Assembly (NCBI RefSeq): GCF_000242895.2
Contig: NC_021171.1
Span: 4,064,001 to 4,128,000, forward strand
Length of the DNA: 64,000 nt
DNA from: Bacillus sp. 1NLA3E
GTDB lineage: Bacteria; Bacillota; Bacilli; Bacillales; Cytobacillaceae
Direction of reading: 5' to 3'
The notes under the pieces are model-generated. The model worked only from the letters and a program-made list of their open reading frames with translations, did not search any database and was not told the origin of the DNA. Both the position numbers and the translations under genes were made by a program. Below, piece after piece: positions 52,429 to 61,444 of this stretch (position 1 is its first letter; each line of letters opens with the position of its first letter).

Positions 52429-53583
52429 TTATTTCACTAAATCAGCTGTTTTTTTCTTTGTAGGAATTTTTTGATTGGCGATTATTTCCCCGAAGGGGCT
52501 AATAAAATTCGGATCATTTTGACCTTTATTATTTTTTAATGGAAGTCTTGGGAAAAGCAACTCCGCTGTCCGGTATGCCTCTTCTAAATGGGGATAGCCA
52601 GAAAGGACAAACGTTTCTACCCCTAAATCGGCATATTCCTTCATGCGGGCGGCGACTGTGTCAGGATCGCCCACTAATGCAGTTCCTGCACCTCCACGAA
52701 CAAGTCCGACTCCAGCCCATAAATTCGGGCTAATCTCTAATTTGGAGCGATCTCCATTGTTGAGCTTGCTCATTAATCTTTGACCTTCGGAATCCATCCT
52801 CGAAAATACCTCTTGCGCTGAAGCAATCGACTCATCGTCGACGTATTGAATCAACTCTTCAGCCGCCTTCCACGCTTCTTCCTCAGTTTTTCTAACAATC
52901 ACATGCATCCGAATACCAAATTTAAGCGTTCTTCCCTTCGCCTCAGCCAACTTACGCAAATGATTTATTTTCTTTTCTACCTGTGCAGGTGGTTCTCCCC
53001 AGGTTAAGTACACATCAACGTGGTCCACTGCAACATCCAATGCAGCCGGTGAGGAACCTCCGAAATAGAGCGGTGGGTATGGTTTTTGAATCGTAGGATA
53101 TAAGACAGATCCCCCTTCTACCCGCAAATGCTCACCTTGAAAATCAACCTCTTGTTGTTGTAAAAGGCTTTTCCATATCGTTAAAAACTCATCAGTTTCT
53201 TTATACCGAGCATCATGATCAAGGAAAATCCCATCCCCCGCTAATTCTACAGGGTCCCCTCCTGCCACGACATTAATTAACAATCTACCTTTTGAAAAGC
53301 GATCAAGTGTCGCTGTCATTCTAGCTGAGAGGGTAGGAGACGTCAGCCCTGGCCTTACCGCGACCAGGAATTTTAAATTTTCCGTAACAGGCGCTAGCGT
53401 TGATGCGACAATCCATGGATCTTCACAAGATTTTCCAGTTGGAATGAGAACACCGGTATACCCCAGCTCATCTACTGCCTGCGCGATTTGTTTGCAATAA
53501 TTGTAGCTAACTGCTCTTGCTCCCTCACTAGTTCCTAAATAATGACCATCACCATGGGTAGGAATAAACCAAAATACTTCCAT
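52429..53583 (-). CDS. ssuD: FMNH2-dependent alkanesulfonate monooxygenase
   Basis: A 384-residue LLM-class flavin-dependent monooxygenase that releases sulfite from alkanesulfonates. SsuD features include [23 protein letters not shown] at the start, [10 protein letters not shown], and FYRGG-equivalent [14 protein letters not shown]. The start is ATG 53583, with GAGAGGAAG upstream; TTG 53589 is too close to that site. Preceded 80 bp upstream, on the same strand, by a flavokinase gene. Transporter genes ssuABC and the FMN reductase are not in this window. Confidence 0.85.
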   Translation of the reverse strand: MEVFWFIPTHGDGHYLGTSEGARAVSYNYCKQIAQAVDELGYTGVLIPTGKSCEDPWIVASTLAPVTENLKFLVAVRPGLTSPTLSARMTATLDRFSKGRLLINVVAGGDPVELAGDGIFLDHDARYKETDEFLTIWKSLLQQQEVDFQGEHLRVEGGSVLYPTIQKPYPPLYFGGSSPAALDVAVDHVDVYLTWGEPPAQVEKKINHLRKLAEAKGRTLKFGIRMHVIVRKTEEEAWKAAEELIQYVDDESIASAQEVFSRMDSEGQRLMSKLNNGDRSKLEISPNLWAGVGLVRGGAGTALVGDPDTVAARMKEYADLGVETFVLSGYPHLEEAYRTAELLFPRLPLKNNKGQNDPNFISPFGEIIANQKIPTKKKTADLVK

Positions 53584-53663
53584 TCTCAAACTTCCTCTCT
53601 ATTTTTCAAAAAATAATGAATAACTCCGGCAAAAATTTTTATCGTTTCTTGCTCATTGTACGG

Positions 53664-54125
53664 TTAGTTCAAGGGGCGATCCTGCTTGCTTCTGTAATCA
53701 TTTTGGATTTTGTTGGCCAACCCGATCAGATTAAACTTTTGAGTTGCATCAAGAATGTCCCGTGAAATCTGCTGTTTTAATAATTCTATTGAAGGGAACT
53801 TCCGCTCCTCTCTGACTTTGAAAATAAGCTGACAAGTAATGATTTGCCCATAAATATCATTATGAAAATTCAAAATATGCACTTCCATTGTCTTCTTCAA
53901 TTGCGAACCAAATGAAGGTTTAACACCGATGTTCATAACGCCACGGTAAAATTCTCCGTTTAATGAAACATATACTCCATATACCCCATTTTCAAAGCCG
54001 TCTGTAGCAACTCCAATATTTGCAGTTGGAAAATTGATCTCTCGACCTATTTTTCTACCCTGAACCACTTTCCCGGAAACTGATACTAATTCTTCCAAAC
54101 TATAATGATCCTTTGCTAGTTGCAT
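53664..54125 (-). CDS. Monofunctional flavokinase (riboflavin kinase domain)
   Basis: A 153-residue riboflavin kinase-only protein: VVQGRKIGREINFPTANI supplies the GxxxGR-GxPTAN motif, with NIGVKPSFG and EVHILNF...IYGQ following. The FAD-synthetase domain of RibF is absent. It starts at ATG 54125 with GAGGGG upstream. B. subtilis RibR is a similar flavokinase carried in a sulfur-utilisation operon, and this gene likewise sits before ssuD; it probably raises FMN supply for the FMNH2-dependent monooxygenase. It lacks RibR's extra C-terminal RNA-binding part. Confidence 0.78.
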   Translation of the reverse strand: MQLAKDHYSLEELVSVSGKVVQGRKIGREINFPTANIGVATDGFENGVYGVYVSLNGEFYRGVMNIGVKPSFGSQLKKTMEVHILNFHNDIYGQIITCQLIFKVREERKFPSIELLKQQISRDILDATQKFNLIGLANKIQNDYRSKQDRPLN

Positions 54126-54207
54126 ACCCCTCAACCTTTCATATGAAATTGGGATTAGACTCTATTTTTCATAGGCATTTCGACTTAATCTTTACTTTTA
54201 AAAACAA

Positions 54208-54375
54208 GGCTCTGATAATGCTCAATGTTGATTGGAGTGGAAGGCGCGAGACTCCTGCGGGAGTAGCGGGACAGGTGAGACCCCGCAAGAGCTTTAGCGA
54301 CGAGGAGGCTCACCGCCCGCCCCGCGGAAAGCGAAGCGCCTGGAACGGAAATCAACATTCTATGTTAACAGAGCC
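54208..54375 (+). mobile_element. ISL3-like MITE with GC-rich module (168 bp)
   Basis: Left end GGCTCTGATAA, right end TTAACAGAGCC, with a perfect 8-bp target duplication AAAAACAA (54200-54207 and 54376-54383). GC-rich module 54227-54356. Inserted between the flavokinase and GGDEF genes. Confidence 0.88.
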
Positions 54376-54395
54376 AAAAACAAAAAAGACCATGA

Positions 54396-54424
54396 ACGTT
54401 GAAATGATTCCATTTCAAACGTTG
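54396..54424 (-). terminator. Hairpin, possible terminator
   Basis: AACGTTGAAATG pairs with CATTTCAAACGTT (one bulge). On the minus strand, a T-rich stretch follows a few bases later. It is downstream of the GGDEF gene. Confidence 0.5.
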
Positions 54425-54536
54425 CAGGGTCTTCAGTGGTCTGATCGAACCTTTATTATTCCGATTTGTTTTATATGATTTAAAATTTACCATGTCGGTC
54501 CATTTCTGTCAATTAATTTTCTAAATATTTGGCAAA

Positions 54537-54563
54537 AGAATATCCGTTCCATTGGATATCCTT
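54537..54563 (-). terminator. Probable terminator of GGDEF gene
   Basis: On the minus strand, GGATATCC-aatggaac-GGATATTC then TTTT. Lies 12 bp after the GGDEF stop codon. Confidence 0.6.
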
Positions 54564-54574
54564 TGCATATAATT

Positions 54575-55582
54575 TTAATCCCCAAAAGAAGAGTTATAGA
54601 ATTTATAATTTGATTTATGTTCAGCCTTCGCTAAATACATGGCCTTATCTGCTCTTTTCATTAGCGTTTCAACAGCTTGCCCATTATCTGGATAATGAAC
54701 AATTCCGATACTTACTGATACAAATATTTCTTTTTGGTATATTATCACTGGTTTCTCGATTAATTCTATTATTTTGTTAGCCATGGCTGTGGCTTCACTA
54801 ATATGTTTAACATTGGTCATCAGGAGGGTAAACTCATCTCCACCTATCCGTGCTACGAAACCTCTTTTTTCAATAACTTGATTTAACCGATTAGCAATTT
54901 CTCTTAATAATAAATCACCGACCGCATGACCAAATGTATCGTTTACTATTTTAAACCCATCCAAATCAAGGATCATGACAATGACAGATTCATCCGTAAG
55001 TTTTGCTTGGATGAGTTCCTTTTCTAAAATTTGATTAAAAAATCTTCGGTTGGGTAATTGAGTTAAATCATCATGAAATGCGATGAATTTAATTCTTTCT
55101 TCTGCTTTTTTTCTTTCAGTTATATCGCGAATAATACCACTAAAAAATGTTTCATTGTCTATTTCCCAAGCCGATAAGGATAATTCTATCGGCATCTCTT
55201 TTCCATTTTTGTTTAGACCTGTTAATTCAACTGTATGACCAATGACCTTGGGGATGTTGGTTGATAAAAACCTCTTCATTCCTTCGTGGTGGGGTCCCCG
55301 ATATCGTTCAGGTAAGATAATTTGTAGGTTCTTGGCTAAGACCTCTTCCTCTCGATAGCCAAAAATTAATTCTGCACCTCTGTTCCATGATATGATTCTT
55401 GATTTAGAATCGCTTAGAATGATTGCGTCTTTTGCAGAACCAATTACGGAATGAAACTGTTCCCGAGCTTTTTGTAGTTCTATATTCATTGTTTTGTTCT
55501 TCAGTTTATATTTTAGATTTACAAATAATAATATTGCAAAAAGAATTCCACTTAGGACAATGATTGTTATTGGAATTTGCAT
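54575..55582 (-). CDS. Membrane-anchored PAS-GGDEF diguanylate cyclase
   Basis: 335 residues: one N-terminal helix (ITIIVLSGILFAILLFVNLKY), a PAS domain (about residues 45-155, with SVIGSAKDAIILSDSKSRIISWNRGAELIFGY and a PAC end FSGIIRDITERK) and a GGDEF domain (RIGGDEFTLLM). The active-site motif is intact, and RxxD of a feedback site is not obvious. It makes cyclic di-GMP in response to an unknown signal. Ends at a hairpin terminator. Confidence 0.9.
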   Translation of the reverse strand: MQIPITIIVLSGILFAILLFVNLKYKLKNKTMNIELQKAREQFHSVIGSAKDAIILSDSKSRIISWNRGAELIFGYREEEVLAKNLQIILPERYRGPHHEGMKRFLSTNIPKVIGHTVELTGLNKNGKEMPIELSLSAWEIDNETFFSGIIRDITERKKAEERIKFIAFHDDLTQLPNRRFFNQILEKELIQAKLTDESVIVMILDLDGFKIVNDTFGHAVGDLLLREIANRLNQVIEKRGFVARIGGDEFTLLMTNVKHISEATAMANKIIELIEKPVIIYQKEIFVSVSIGIVHYPDNGQAVETLMKRADKAMYLAKAEHKSNYKFYNSSFGD

Positions 55583-55786
55583 TTTTTGCCCTCTCTTTAC
55601 ATTGAAAAATCAGTCTGAAAATCCAATATATAATAATTTTCGACAAATAACTACAAAAATTTTTTCGAGGATTAAAATTAGAACATTTGTTCCAGTTATG
55701 ATAAAATGCATATGAAGGATGGTGAAATTCATGGTACATATTATTTTTAAATTTAGGTTGAGAGTCTCTTACTAAGGAATCAATTT

Positions 55787-55996
55787 ATGATAGAAATCAC
55801 AGCTACTGGTGTGATTATGATTATTGCCATCGGTTCAAATTTAATAGGGACTACAAAAATTAAAGTGGCTAACCTTCTTCCTGCGATAGTAGTAGCTGTA
55901 CTGCTTGTTTCAATTATGGTTTTTAAATCAAATTTATCATTAATTCTCCAAGTGATATCACAGTGCAACCCCAAAAATCCTCGTCCCATAAAATGA
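55787..55996 (+). pseudogene. C-terminal fragment of a DUF554-like membrane protein
   Basis: The first ~46 codons, TATGVIMIIAIGSNLIGTTKIKVANLLPAIVVAVLLVSIMVF, resemble the end of DUF554 proteins (GGLLIIGIGLNLLxIKKIRVGNLLPALV). Upstream sequence shows no matching N-terminal part, and no clear ribosome site is present. Best read as a decayed gene end. Confidence 0.5.
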
Positions 55997-56812
55997 AGGA
56001 TGAGGATTTTTATATGGCATTACTACAGATTTACTCGCTGTTAAATCAGTACCAAAAACAATGGTTTTCGGAACCGTTACAAAGCTCTAACGGTGGCTTT
56101 AACACAATAAGGAATAAAATTTAAAAGTCTAAAATATGCAAGTTTTTATTAACTACTTGCGCATTTGGCTTTTTTACATTCATAATAGATACTTCCGTTA
56201 ACAGCATTTTTTAATTGCCAAATTCATCTTAAGACTAAATGATGTTCAACACCAATCCATAGCTGAACAAGTAAAGCGATGCTATTTTATGTATCGCTTT
56301 TTGTAAAAAGGAAAAAATTTATTTTCAAGTGCAACACACCTGGAGATTACCCCCATGCCGGGCGCACTAAAAGGGTCTTCTTTTGATGACCTTTCCCCGT
56401 TTAATTCCACATTAGGACTTCTTTGTTATTAACCTCTCTTTTAAAACTAAAAAAGGGTTGAGACTGCACTATTCCTTCCCAATCTTCCCCCTTTATTCTA
56501 TTCTGACTATTCTACATTGTTATCTTCTTTTAAGTGAAAGGCAAAAGTACTATAGCTTAATAAAATACCTCTTTCTAGTACTATTCTATAATAGAGTAAA
56601 CATAGAAATAGATTTGGAATCGATCATTTAACTCTAACCACTTCGAAAGATAAAGCACAAAATAAATACACACTAAATCTTACAAGCCTCAGAGGTTCTC
56701 TGTTAAAGTAACATTTAATTGATATGGATATAACATTAATAAATCATTTTGGTTGAATTGAAAATAGGCATAGGCTTTATACCAATTTGTTTAATAGCAA
56801 GTACCAATAATT
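55997..56812. other. 816-bp noncoding or decayed region
   Basis: AT-rich DNA with no frame supported by a ribosome site. It contains one terminator-like hairpin, AAAGCGAT/ATCGCTTT with a T-run (56273-56302), and no GC-rich module. It probably holds remnants of lost genes. Confidence 0.5.
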
Positions 56813-57568
56813 CTATACTTCTATTTGTAAGGTTTCCTCTAAATCATGGTCAACTTCTAGACGTTTTTGCTTTCTTTTATATGCAACTTTTGAAACGAGT
56901 ACACTTATTTCATAAATCAAGATTAATGGTATTGCTACTGAAATATGTGAGATAAATTCTGGTGGGGATATCATGCTTGCAACAATGACCAAGATAAAAT
57001 AGGCGTATTTTCGAAGTTTAGCAATATTAAAGGGATTAATAACTCCTAAAGATGTTAGAAACATCATAACCAGCGGCATTTCAAAAGCCACACCAAAGGG
57101 TAACGTAATGTTTAATAAAAAACTAAAATATTTATCTGCCGTAAAAGTGGTTGACATAATACCGCTGCTTAAATCTACTAGGAACCGAACAATGTTAGGA
57201 AATATAAAAAAATATCCAAAGGATAATCCACAAATAAAAAGGATAAATAGTGCTGGTATATACGCTAAGGTCACCTTCCGTCCAGATGTTTTTAAAGCAG
57301 GTTTTACAAATAGCCACAATTGCCACGCTGCAACTGGAATTGTACCTGCACATGCTACAACACCGGCAAGATTAAAATATACCTTGACTATATCACTTGG
57401 TCCTAATACTAATAGTTTGTAATGAAAATTACCCAAAAAGAATAAATAGATATTTTTCACATAATAAAGGCAAATCACCATAAAAATGATGAAAGCTAAA
57501 GCAGTAATGATAATTCTTTTTCTAAATTCATCTAAATGCTCCACAATATTAAGTTCTTTTTCAGCCAA
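56813..57568 (-). CDS. tatC: Twin-arginine translocase subunit TatC
   Basis: A 251-residue TatC with six predicted helices. The N-terminal signal-receptor motif is VEHLDEFRKRI, and the family Pro-rich loop is near YIPALFILFICGLSFGYFFIFP. It starts at TTG 57568, with AAGGAG upstream. TatC binds twin-arginine signal peptides and works with TatA to export folded cofactor-containing proteins. No tatA gene was found next to it. Its presence beside molybdenum cofactor genes fits export of a molybdoenzyme elsewhere; this is inferred. Confidence 0.88.
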   Translation of the reverse strand: MAEKELNIVEHLDEFRKRIIITALAFIIFMVICLYYVKNIYLFFLGNFHYKLLVLGPSDIVKVYFNLAGVVACAGTIPVAAWQLWLFVKPALKTSGRKVTLAYIPALFILFICGLSFGYFFIFPNIVRFLVDLSSGIMSTTFTADKYFSFLLNITLPFGVAFEMPLVMMFLTSLGVINPFNIAKLRKYAYFILVIVASMISPPEFISHISVAIPLILIYEISVLVSKVAYKRKQKRLEVDHDLEETLQIEV

Positions 57569-57606
57569 GTTGTTCTACTCCTTCCATTCACCAATGTAAT
57601 TGAAAA

Positions 57607-57843
57607 TCATTTAGAAGGTAATTCTATCTTTTTTTCTTTAAGAATTTTATTCTCCTCCTCGAGATCACGAATCCGTTTTTTCAAGAATCTGAGCCGGTGT
57701 TGCTCTGTCATACCAGGCAGTGCTGTATGAATGAATTCTATTTCGAATTTTTTTCGCCAACTATAAAAAGTATTGATGTTTACCCATTTCTCTTGAAACC
57801 TCGGCAACTGTCTTGTTCTGCTCGATTATCATTTTGACCACAT
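57607..57843 (-). pseudogene. IS3-type transposase OrfA fragment
   Basis: Two frames together give VVKMIIEQNKTVAEVSREMG then VNINTFYSWRKKF...MTEQHRLRFLKKRIRDLEEENKILKE. This is the N-terminal helix-turn-helix and leucine-zipper part of an IS3-family OrfA, broken by a frameshift near 57785. OrfB and element ends are absent. It lies between tatC and modB. Confidence 0.7.
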
Positions 57844-57934
57844 AATTAAATAAAAGTTTGTTTATATATAGAACTCTCTTCGTTTAACAAGTGTCATATA
57901 AAATATTTCTATCCTTGTAAAAACTTTTAAAATA

Positions 57935-58591
57935 TCATGGCTTCATTAGGTTTAAGCATATTAACATAAAAAAGGAAATACTTATTATACTTATTACCCA
58001 TAACCAAGCAAACTCCATATTACCAGTATCAATCGCCATATAAATTGCGGTCGGAATGGTTTGAGTTTTCCCTGGGATATTTCCAGCAAACATTAATGTG
58101 GCTCCAAATTCACCTAATGCTCTTGCAAAACTCATGACAGAACCTGAAAGGATCATTCTAAGGGCTTGAGGAATGGTTAAATAGATAAATATTTGGAATT
58201 CATTCGCACCATCCATACGGCCTGCATTCTCAATATCCTTATCAACACCTTCAAATCCTGCCACCGCAGCTTGATACATAAGTGGAAATGCTACTACAGT
58301 AGAGGCAATAACAGCTGACCAATACGTAAACATAACAGGTTGATCAAAGATTAATTCAATTAGTTGGCCTATTAAACTATTCCTTCCAAAAATAATAATT
58401 AACAAGAATCCAACAACAGTAGGAGGCAATACTAATGGTAAAAGGAATATTGTTTCAACAATAGCTTTCCCTTTAAACGTTCGATTTGCCATTATCTTTC
58501 CGACAGTTATCCCTAAAATGGTAGCCAATATTCCCGAGATTATTGTTATCTCAATAGATAATTTAATGGGTGACCAAAAATTAATAGACAT
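57935..58591 (-). CDS. modB: Molybdate ABC transporter permease
   Basis: A 218-residue ModB permease: LPLVLPPTVVGFLLIIIFG at the N-terminal side and the coupling loop AGRMDGANEFQIFIYLTIPQALRMILSG, then SFARALGEFGATLMFAGNIPGKTQTIPTAIY. Family length is normal. It starts 5 bp after modA. No modC ATPase gene follows; an IS3 fragment lies directly downstream instead. Confidence 0.9.
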   Translation of the reverse strand: MSINFWSPIKLSIEITIISGILATILGITVGKIMANRTFKGKAIVETIFLLPLVLPPTVVGFLLIIIFGRNSLIGQLIELIFDQPVMFTYWSAVIASTVVAFPLMYQAAVAGFEGVDKDIENAGRMDGANEFQIFIYLTIPQALRMILSGSVMSFARALGEFGATLMFAGNIPGKTQTIPTAIYMAIDTGNMEFAWLWVISIISISFFMLICLNLMKP

Positions 58592-58596
58592 TCAAA

Positions 58597-59379
58597 TTAT
58601 TTTAGACCTTTAAATCCGTACTTTTCGAAAATCATTATCGATTTTATATTTTGTAGGTATTGATAAAATAAGGTAGCTTCAATTGGATGAGAACTGTTTT
58701 TTATCATACCTACCGGATAAATAATAGGCTCATGTGTAGTTTCCTTAGCTGAAGTGACAATCTTGACTTTGGGTGAAATCAAAGCATCTGTTTTATAAAC
58801 AATTCCTGCATCAACATTACCCGTTTCTATATACGTAAGCACTTGGCGGACATCCTTTGCATATGCCATTTTCCCTTCAACTGCTGTCCAAATATTTAAT
58901 TTTTCTAATGTTTGTTTGGCATATTGTCCTGCTGGTACTGCCTCAGGTGTTCCAATCGAAATTTTATCAACTTTTGTTAGGTCTTCAAATGTGTGAATTC
59001 CTTTCTTTGAGTCAGTTGGAACTACTAGTACAAGCTCGTTTCCAACTAAATCTGTTGCATTTTTCTTGTCGATTTGTCCATCCTGCACTAATTTTTGAAA
59101 TTTGTCTTCTGCAGCTGAGAAAAAGAGATCCACTGGTGCTCCCTGGGAAATTTGCTGCTGCAGAGAGCCAGTAGCCCCGAAGTTATAGATAATTTTCACA
59201 TGAGGATGTTCCTTCTCGAAATTTACTTTTATTTCATTTAAAGCATTTTGTAAACTGGCTGCTGCTGATATTGTCAATTCTTCATTCTTTTTATCCGCTT
59301 CTTGTTTTTTCCCTTGGGCTCCTGCTTTATTTGTATTGCATCCAGTAACTCCCATCAATAAAACCCATCGGACTTTCAT
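58597..59379 (-). CDS. modA: Molybdate-binding lipoprotein
   Basis: 260 residues from ATG 59379, with AAAGGA upstream. Short signal with lipobox-like GVTGC (Cys near residue 14). Family stretches are SAAASLQNALNEI, FNFGATGSLQQQISQGAPVDLFFSA (oxyanion loops) and GNVDAGIVYKTDA. It binds molybdate outside the membrane for ModB. The modA-modB pair lies downstream of the cofactor genes on the same strand. Confidence 0.9.
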   Translation of the reverse strand: MKVRWVLLMGVTGCNTNKAGAQGKKQEADKKNEELTISAAASLQNALNEIKVNFEKEHPHVKIIYNFGATGSLQQQISQGAPVDLFFSAAEDKFQKLVQDGQIDKKNATDLVGNELVLVVPTDSKKGIHTFEDLTKVDKISIGTPEAVPAGQYAKQTLEKLNIWTAVEGKMAYAKDVRQVLTYIETGNVDAGIVYKTDALISPKVKIVTSAKETTHEPIIYPVGMIKNSSHPIEATLFYQYLQNIKSIMIFEKYGFKGLK

Positions 59380-59555
59380 ATTAATTATTCCTTTCATTAC
59401 TTTAATAAAAAATACCGTTCATATTTATTGGAGATGTATTTCAATGATCGTAGCAAATCAGTTTGTAAAAATCTTCATACCTTATAATAAAATGGCTAGT
59501 TTCCGGTTTATCTCTTTTCAATAACATTTGTCACAAATCATTTTATAAACGGAAA

Positions 59556-60049
59556 TTAACGTTTGGGCTTTATGTTTCTTTTAAAATTACCGCTTACCCC
59601 ACCTGATTTTTCTACCAAATAGGTTTTTCCAATCACCATACCTTTATCACAACTGCTTTACACATATCGTAGACTGTTAACGCAGACACAGTTGCTGCAG
59701 TGAGGGCTTCCATTTCAACACCCGTTCTCTCATTTGTTGTAACGGAGACACAAATAATTAATTGATATAATTATTGAGGTGTTTTTTCCCAACAAAAAGA
59801 AAGATTGATACCTGACAATGGAATTGGATGGCACATTGGAATAAGGTTCCATGTATTCTTTGCTGCCAATACTCCAGCAACCTGGTCAACAGCGAGTACA
59901 TCTTATCTCATTACTTGTAATCTTATGAAAAATTTCTGGACTTACAGTTATGCTAGATTTTGCAAGAGCAGTTCTCGCTGTTTCAGGCTTATCGCTAACA
60001 TCAACCATTTTACCCCTTCCTTCTTCATTAAAATGCGAAAATCTGCCAT
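59556..60049 (-). pseudogene. moaC: Frameshifted moaC (cyclic pyranopterin monophosphate synthase)
   Basis: Reading leftward from ATG 60049, pieces of MoaC occur in order in different frames: [20 protein letters not shown] near the start (after a frameshift), then MVSPEIF-like segment, AGVLAAKN region, [33 protein letters not shown], and finally [17 protein letters not shown] after another shift. A stop (TAA) lies before the GVEMEAL block. At least three frame disruptions make a functional product very unlikely. It sits where moaC would be expected in the cofactor cluster, so the cell needs another moaC copy or lacks this step. Confidence 0.82.
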
Positions 60050-60129
60050 CCTACTTTCCTCCACTCAATACACCCTTCTGTATAAAATAGCTGCAACCTT
60101 AGTCGTTTATGCCTTTAATTCCCTATCAT

Positions 60130-60360
60130 TTATCCGCCACTTACTGGCGGGATAAATGATACAATATCACCTATTTGCAAGATAAGATTATCATCTGCGT
60201 ACTCTTCATTTACCCCAGTCATAACTGTATTTAATCTTAAAGAATATTTTTCAGCTAATGTTTGTTTAAGTTGCCCCACAGAAATTGGAACTTCTGTCCA
60301 TGTAATCTTAGGAGCCCCTACTGTTTCTTGAAGATGGGAAAAAAATAAGATTTCAATCAT
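60130..60360 (-). CDS. moaD: Molybdopterin synthase sulfur carrier subunit
   Basis: 76 residues from ATG 60360 (MIEILFFSHLQETVGAP), with AGGAGG upstream. It ends IVSFIPPVSGG, the required Gly-Gly tail. It forms the MoaD-MoaE heterotetramer that converts cyclic pyranopterin to molybdopterin. It overlaps the moaE end by 8 bp. A second MoaD-like protein is at 33.6-33.9 kb. Confidence 0.92.
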   Translation of the reverse strand: MIEILFFSHLQETVGAPKITWTEVPISVGQLKQTLAEKYSLRLNTVMTGVNEEYADDNLILQIGDIVSFIPPVSGG

Positions 60361-60829
60361 TACTAAATTCCTCCTTATTCGGTTTTCCAGAAGGGTAACT
60401 TTTCTTCTCCAGCTGATCTCCAATCCACGATTCCCCATCTTCCCAGTGTTCTTTCTTCCATATCGGAACCATTTCCTTTATCCGTTCAATTGCATAACGG
60501 CACGCATTAAAGGATTGTGCCCGGTGAGGGGTTGAAACAGCAATCACTACTGCTATATCTGAAATATCAAGTCTTCCAATCCGATGAGAAATGGCCACTA
60601 TCGCTCCCGGCCACTGTTCTTGAATTTCTGTGCTAATTTGGGTCAGTTTTTTCACTGCCATCGATTCATAGGCATCATATTCTAAATAAAGAGTTTTCTT
60701 TTCTTTTGTAAACTCCCGCACAGTACCGATAAATGTATTAATTGCTCCTGATGTTCGTTTTTCAACTTTATGAATAATTGACTCGATTGAAATAGGCTCT
60801 TTTGTTATCTCAAACATTTTTTCTTTCAA
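60353..60829 (-). CDS. moaE: Molybdopterin synthase catalytic subunit
   Basis: 158 residues from TTG 60829, with AAGGAG 8 bp upstream, overlapping the mobB stop. Motifs: GAINTFIGTVREFTKEKKTLYLEYDAYESMA, IAVVIAVSTPHRAQSFNACRYAIERIKEMVPIWKKEHWEDG with the catalytic Lys in PIWKKE. Clear MoaE. ATG 60817 is an alternative start but is 20 bp from the site. Coupled to moaD by overlap. Confidence 0.92.
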   Translation of the reverse strand: MKEKMFEITKEPISIESIIHKVEKRTSGAINTFIGTVREFTKEKKTLYLEYDAYESMAVKKLTQISTEIQEQWPGAIVAISHRIGRLDISDIAVVIAVSTPHRAQSFNACRYAIERIKEMVPIWKKEHWEDGESWIGDQLEKKSYPSGKPNKEEFSND

Positions 60830-61356
60830 CACACTTTCTCCTTTTTCATGTATGCTTGAATCCATGAGATATAGCCTGATTCATCCTGAATGGAATACAC
60901 AGGAATATCACATTCAGGAAAGGAATCATACCAGCAAATAAGTAAAATGATGTTACTTAGTTTTTTTAAAAGCTCTTCTTCCTGAGGTGTTTTTAATAGC
61001 ACTATTTTGGGAAATGGTTCGTTTTTAAATCCTTCAACAAGGATGAGGTCTAAGGAAAAGGTTTCATATAATTCTAATAATCTATCTAATGTTAAATAGT
61101 TTTCGTCTGCACAAGTTATTTGTAATAACCCTTTGCCTTCAACACCTGTAATTGTAGCTCCAGCAGAACGATGTTTAAACGTATCTTTATTAGTGTCTAA
61201 ACCTAACGGAGATCCATCATGCCCATGATGTTTAAGTGCCCCAATTCGAAGTTTGTTGTTTTTAAACACCCCTAATAGTTTGGAAACTAGTGTTGTTTTA
61301 CCGCTATTTTGAAACCCAACTAATTGTAATATAGGTGTATTAATACTCATCTTCAT
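60826..61356 (-). CDS. mobB: Molybdopterin-guanine dinucleotide biosynthesis adaptor protein B
   Basis: 176 residues with P-loop LVGFQNSGKTTLVSKLL and the MobB motif ALKHHGHDGSPLGLDTNKDTFKHRSAGA. It binds GTP and assists in attaching GMP to molybdopterin. ATG 61356 is chosen; ATG 61350 is also possible. Overlaps the start of moaE. No mobA is in the window. Confidence 0.88.
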   Translation of the reverse strand: MKMSINTPILQLVGFQNSGKTTLVSKLLGVFKNNKLRIGALKHHGHDGSPLGLDTNKDTFKHRSAGATITGVEGKGLLQITCADENYLTLDRLLELYETFSLDLILVEGFKNEPFPKIVLLKTPQEEELLKKLSNIILLICWYDSFPECDIPVYSIQDESGYISWIQAYMKKEKVC

Positions 61357-61444
61357 CACTACCTTTATCTTTTAATAGCGACACATTCAAGTATTAGTTG
61401 ATTACCTAACAAAATGAGCACTTCTTTGGTTAAAACTACAGATA

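Noticed and set aside
53584-54230. FMN or SAM riboswitch before the flavokinase/ssuD genes
   Set aside because: The 80 bp before each gene are too short or lack conserved riboswitch cores; only a MITE lies further upstream.
55787-55996. Intact small membrane protein gene
   Set aside because: It matches only the C-terminal part of a larger family, with no ribosome site; treated as a gene remnant.
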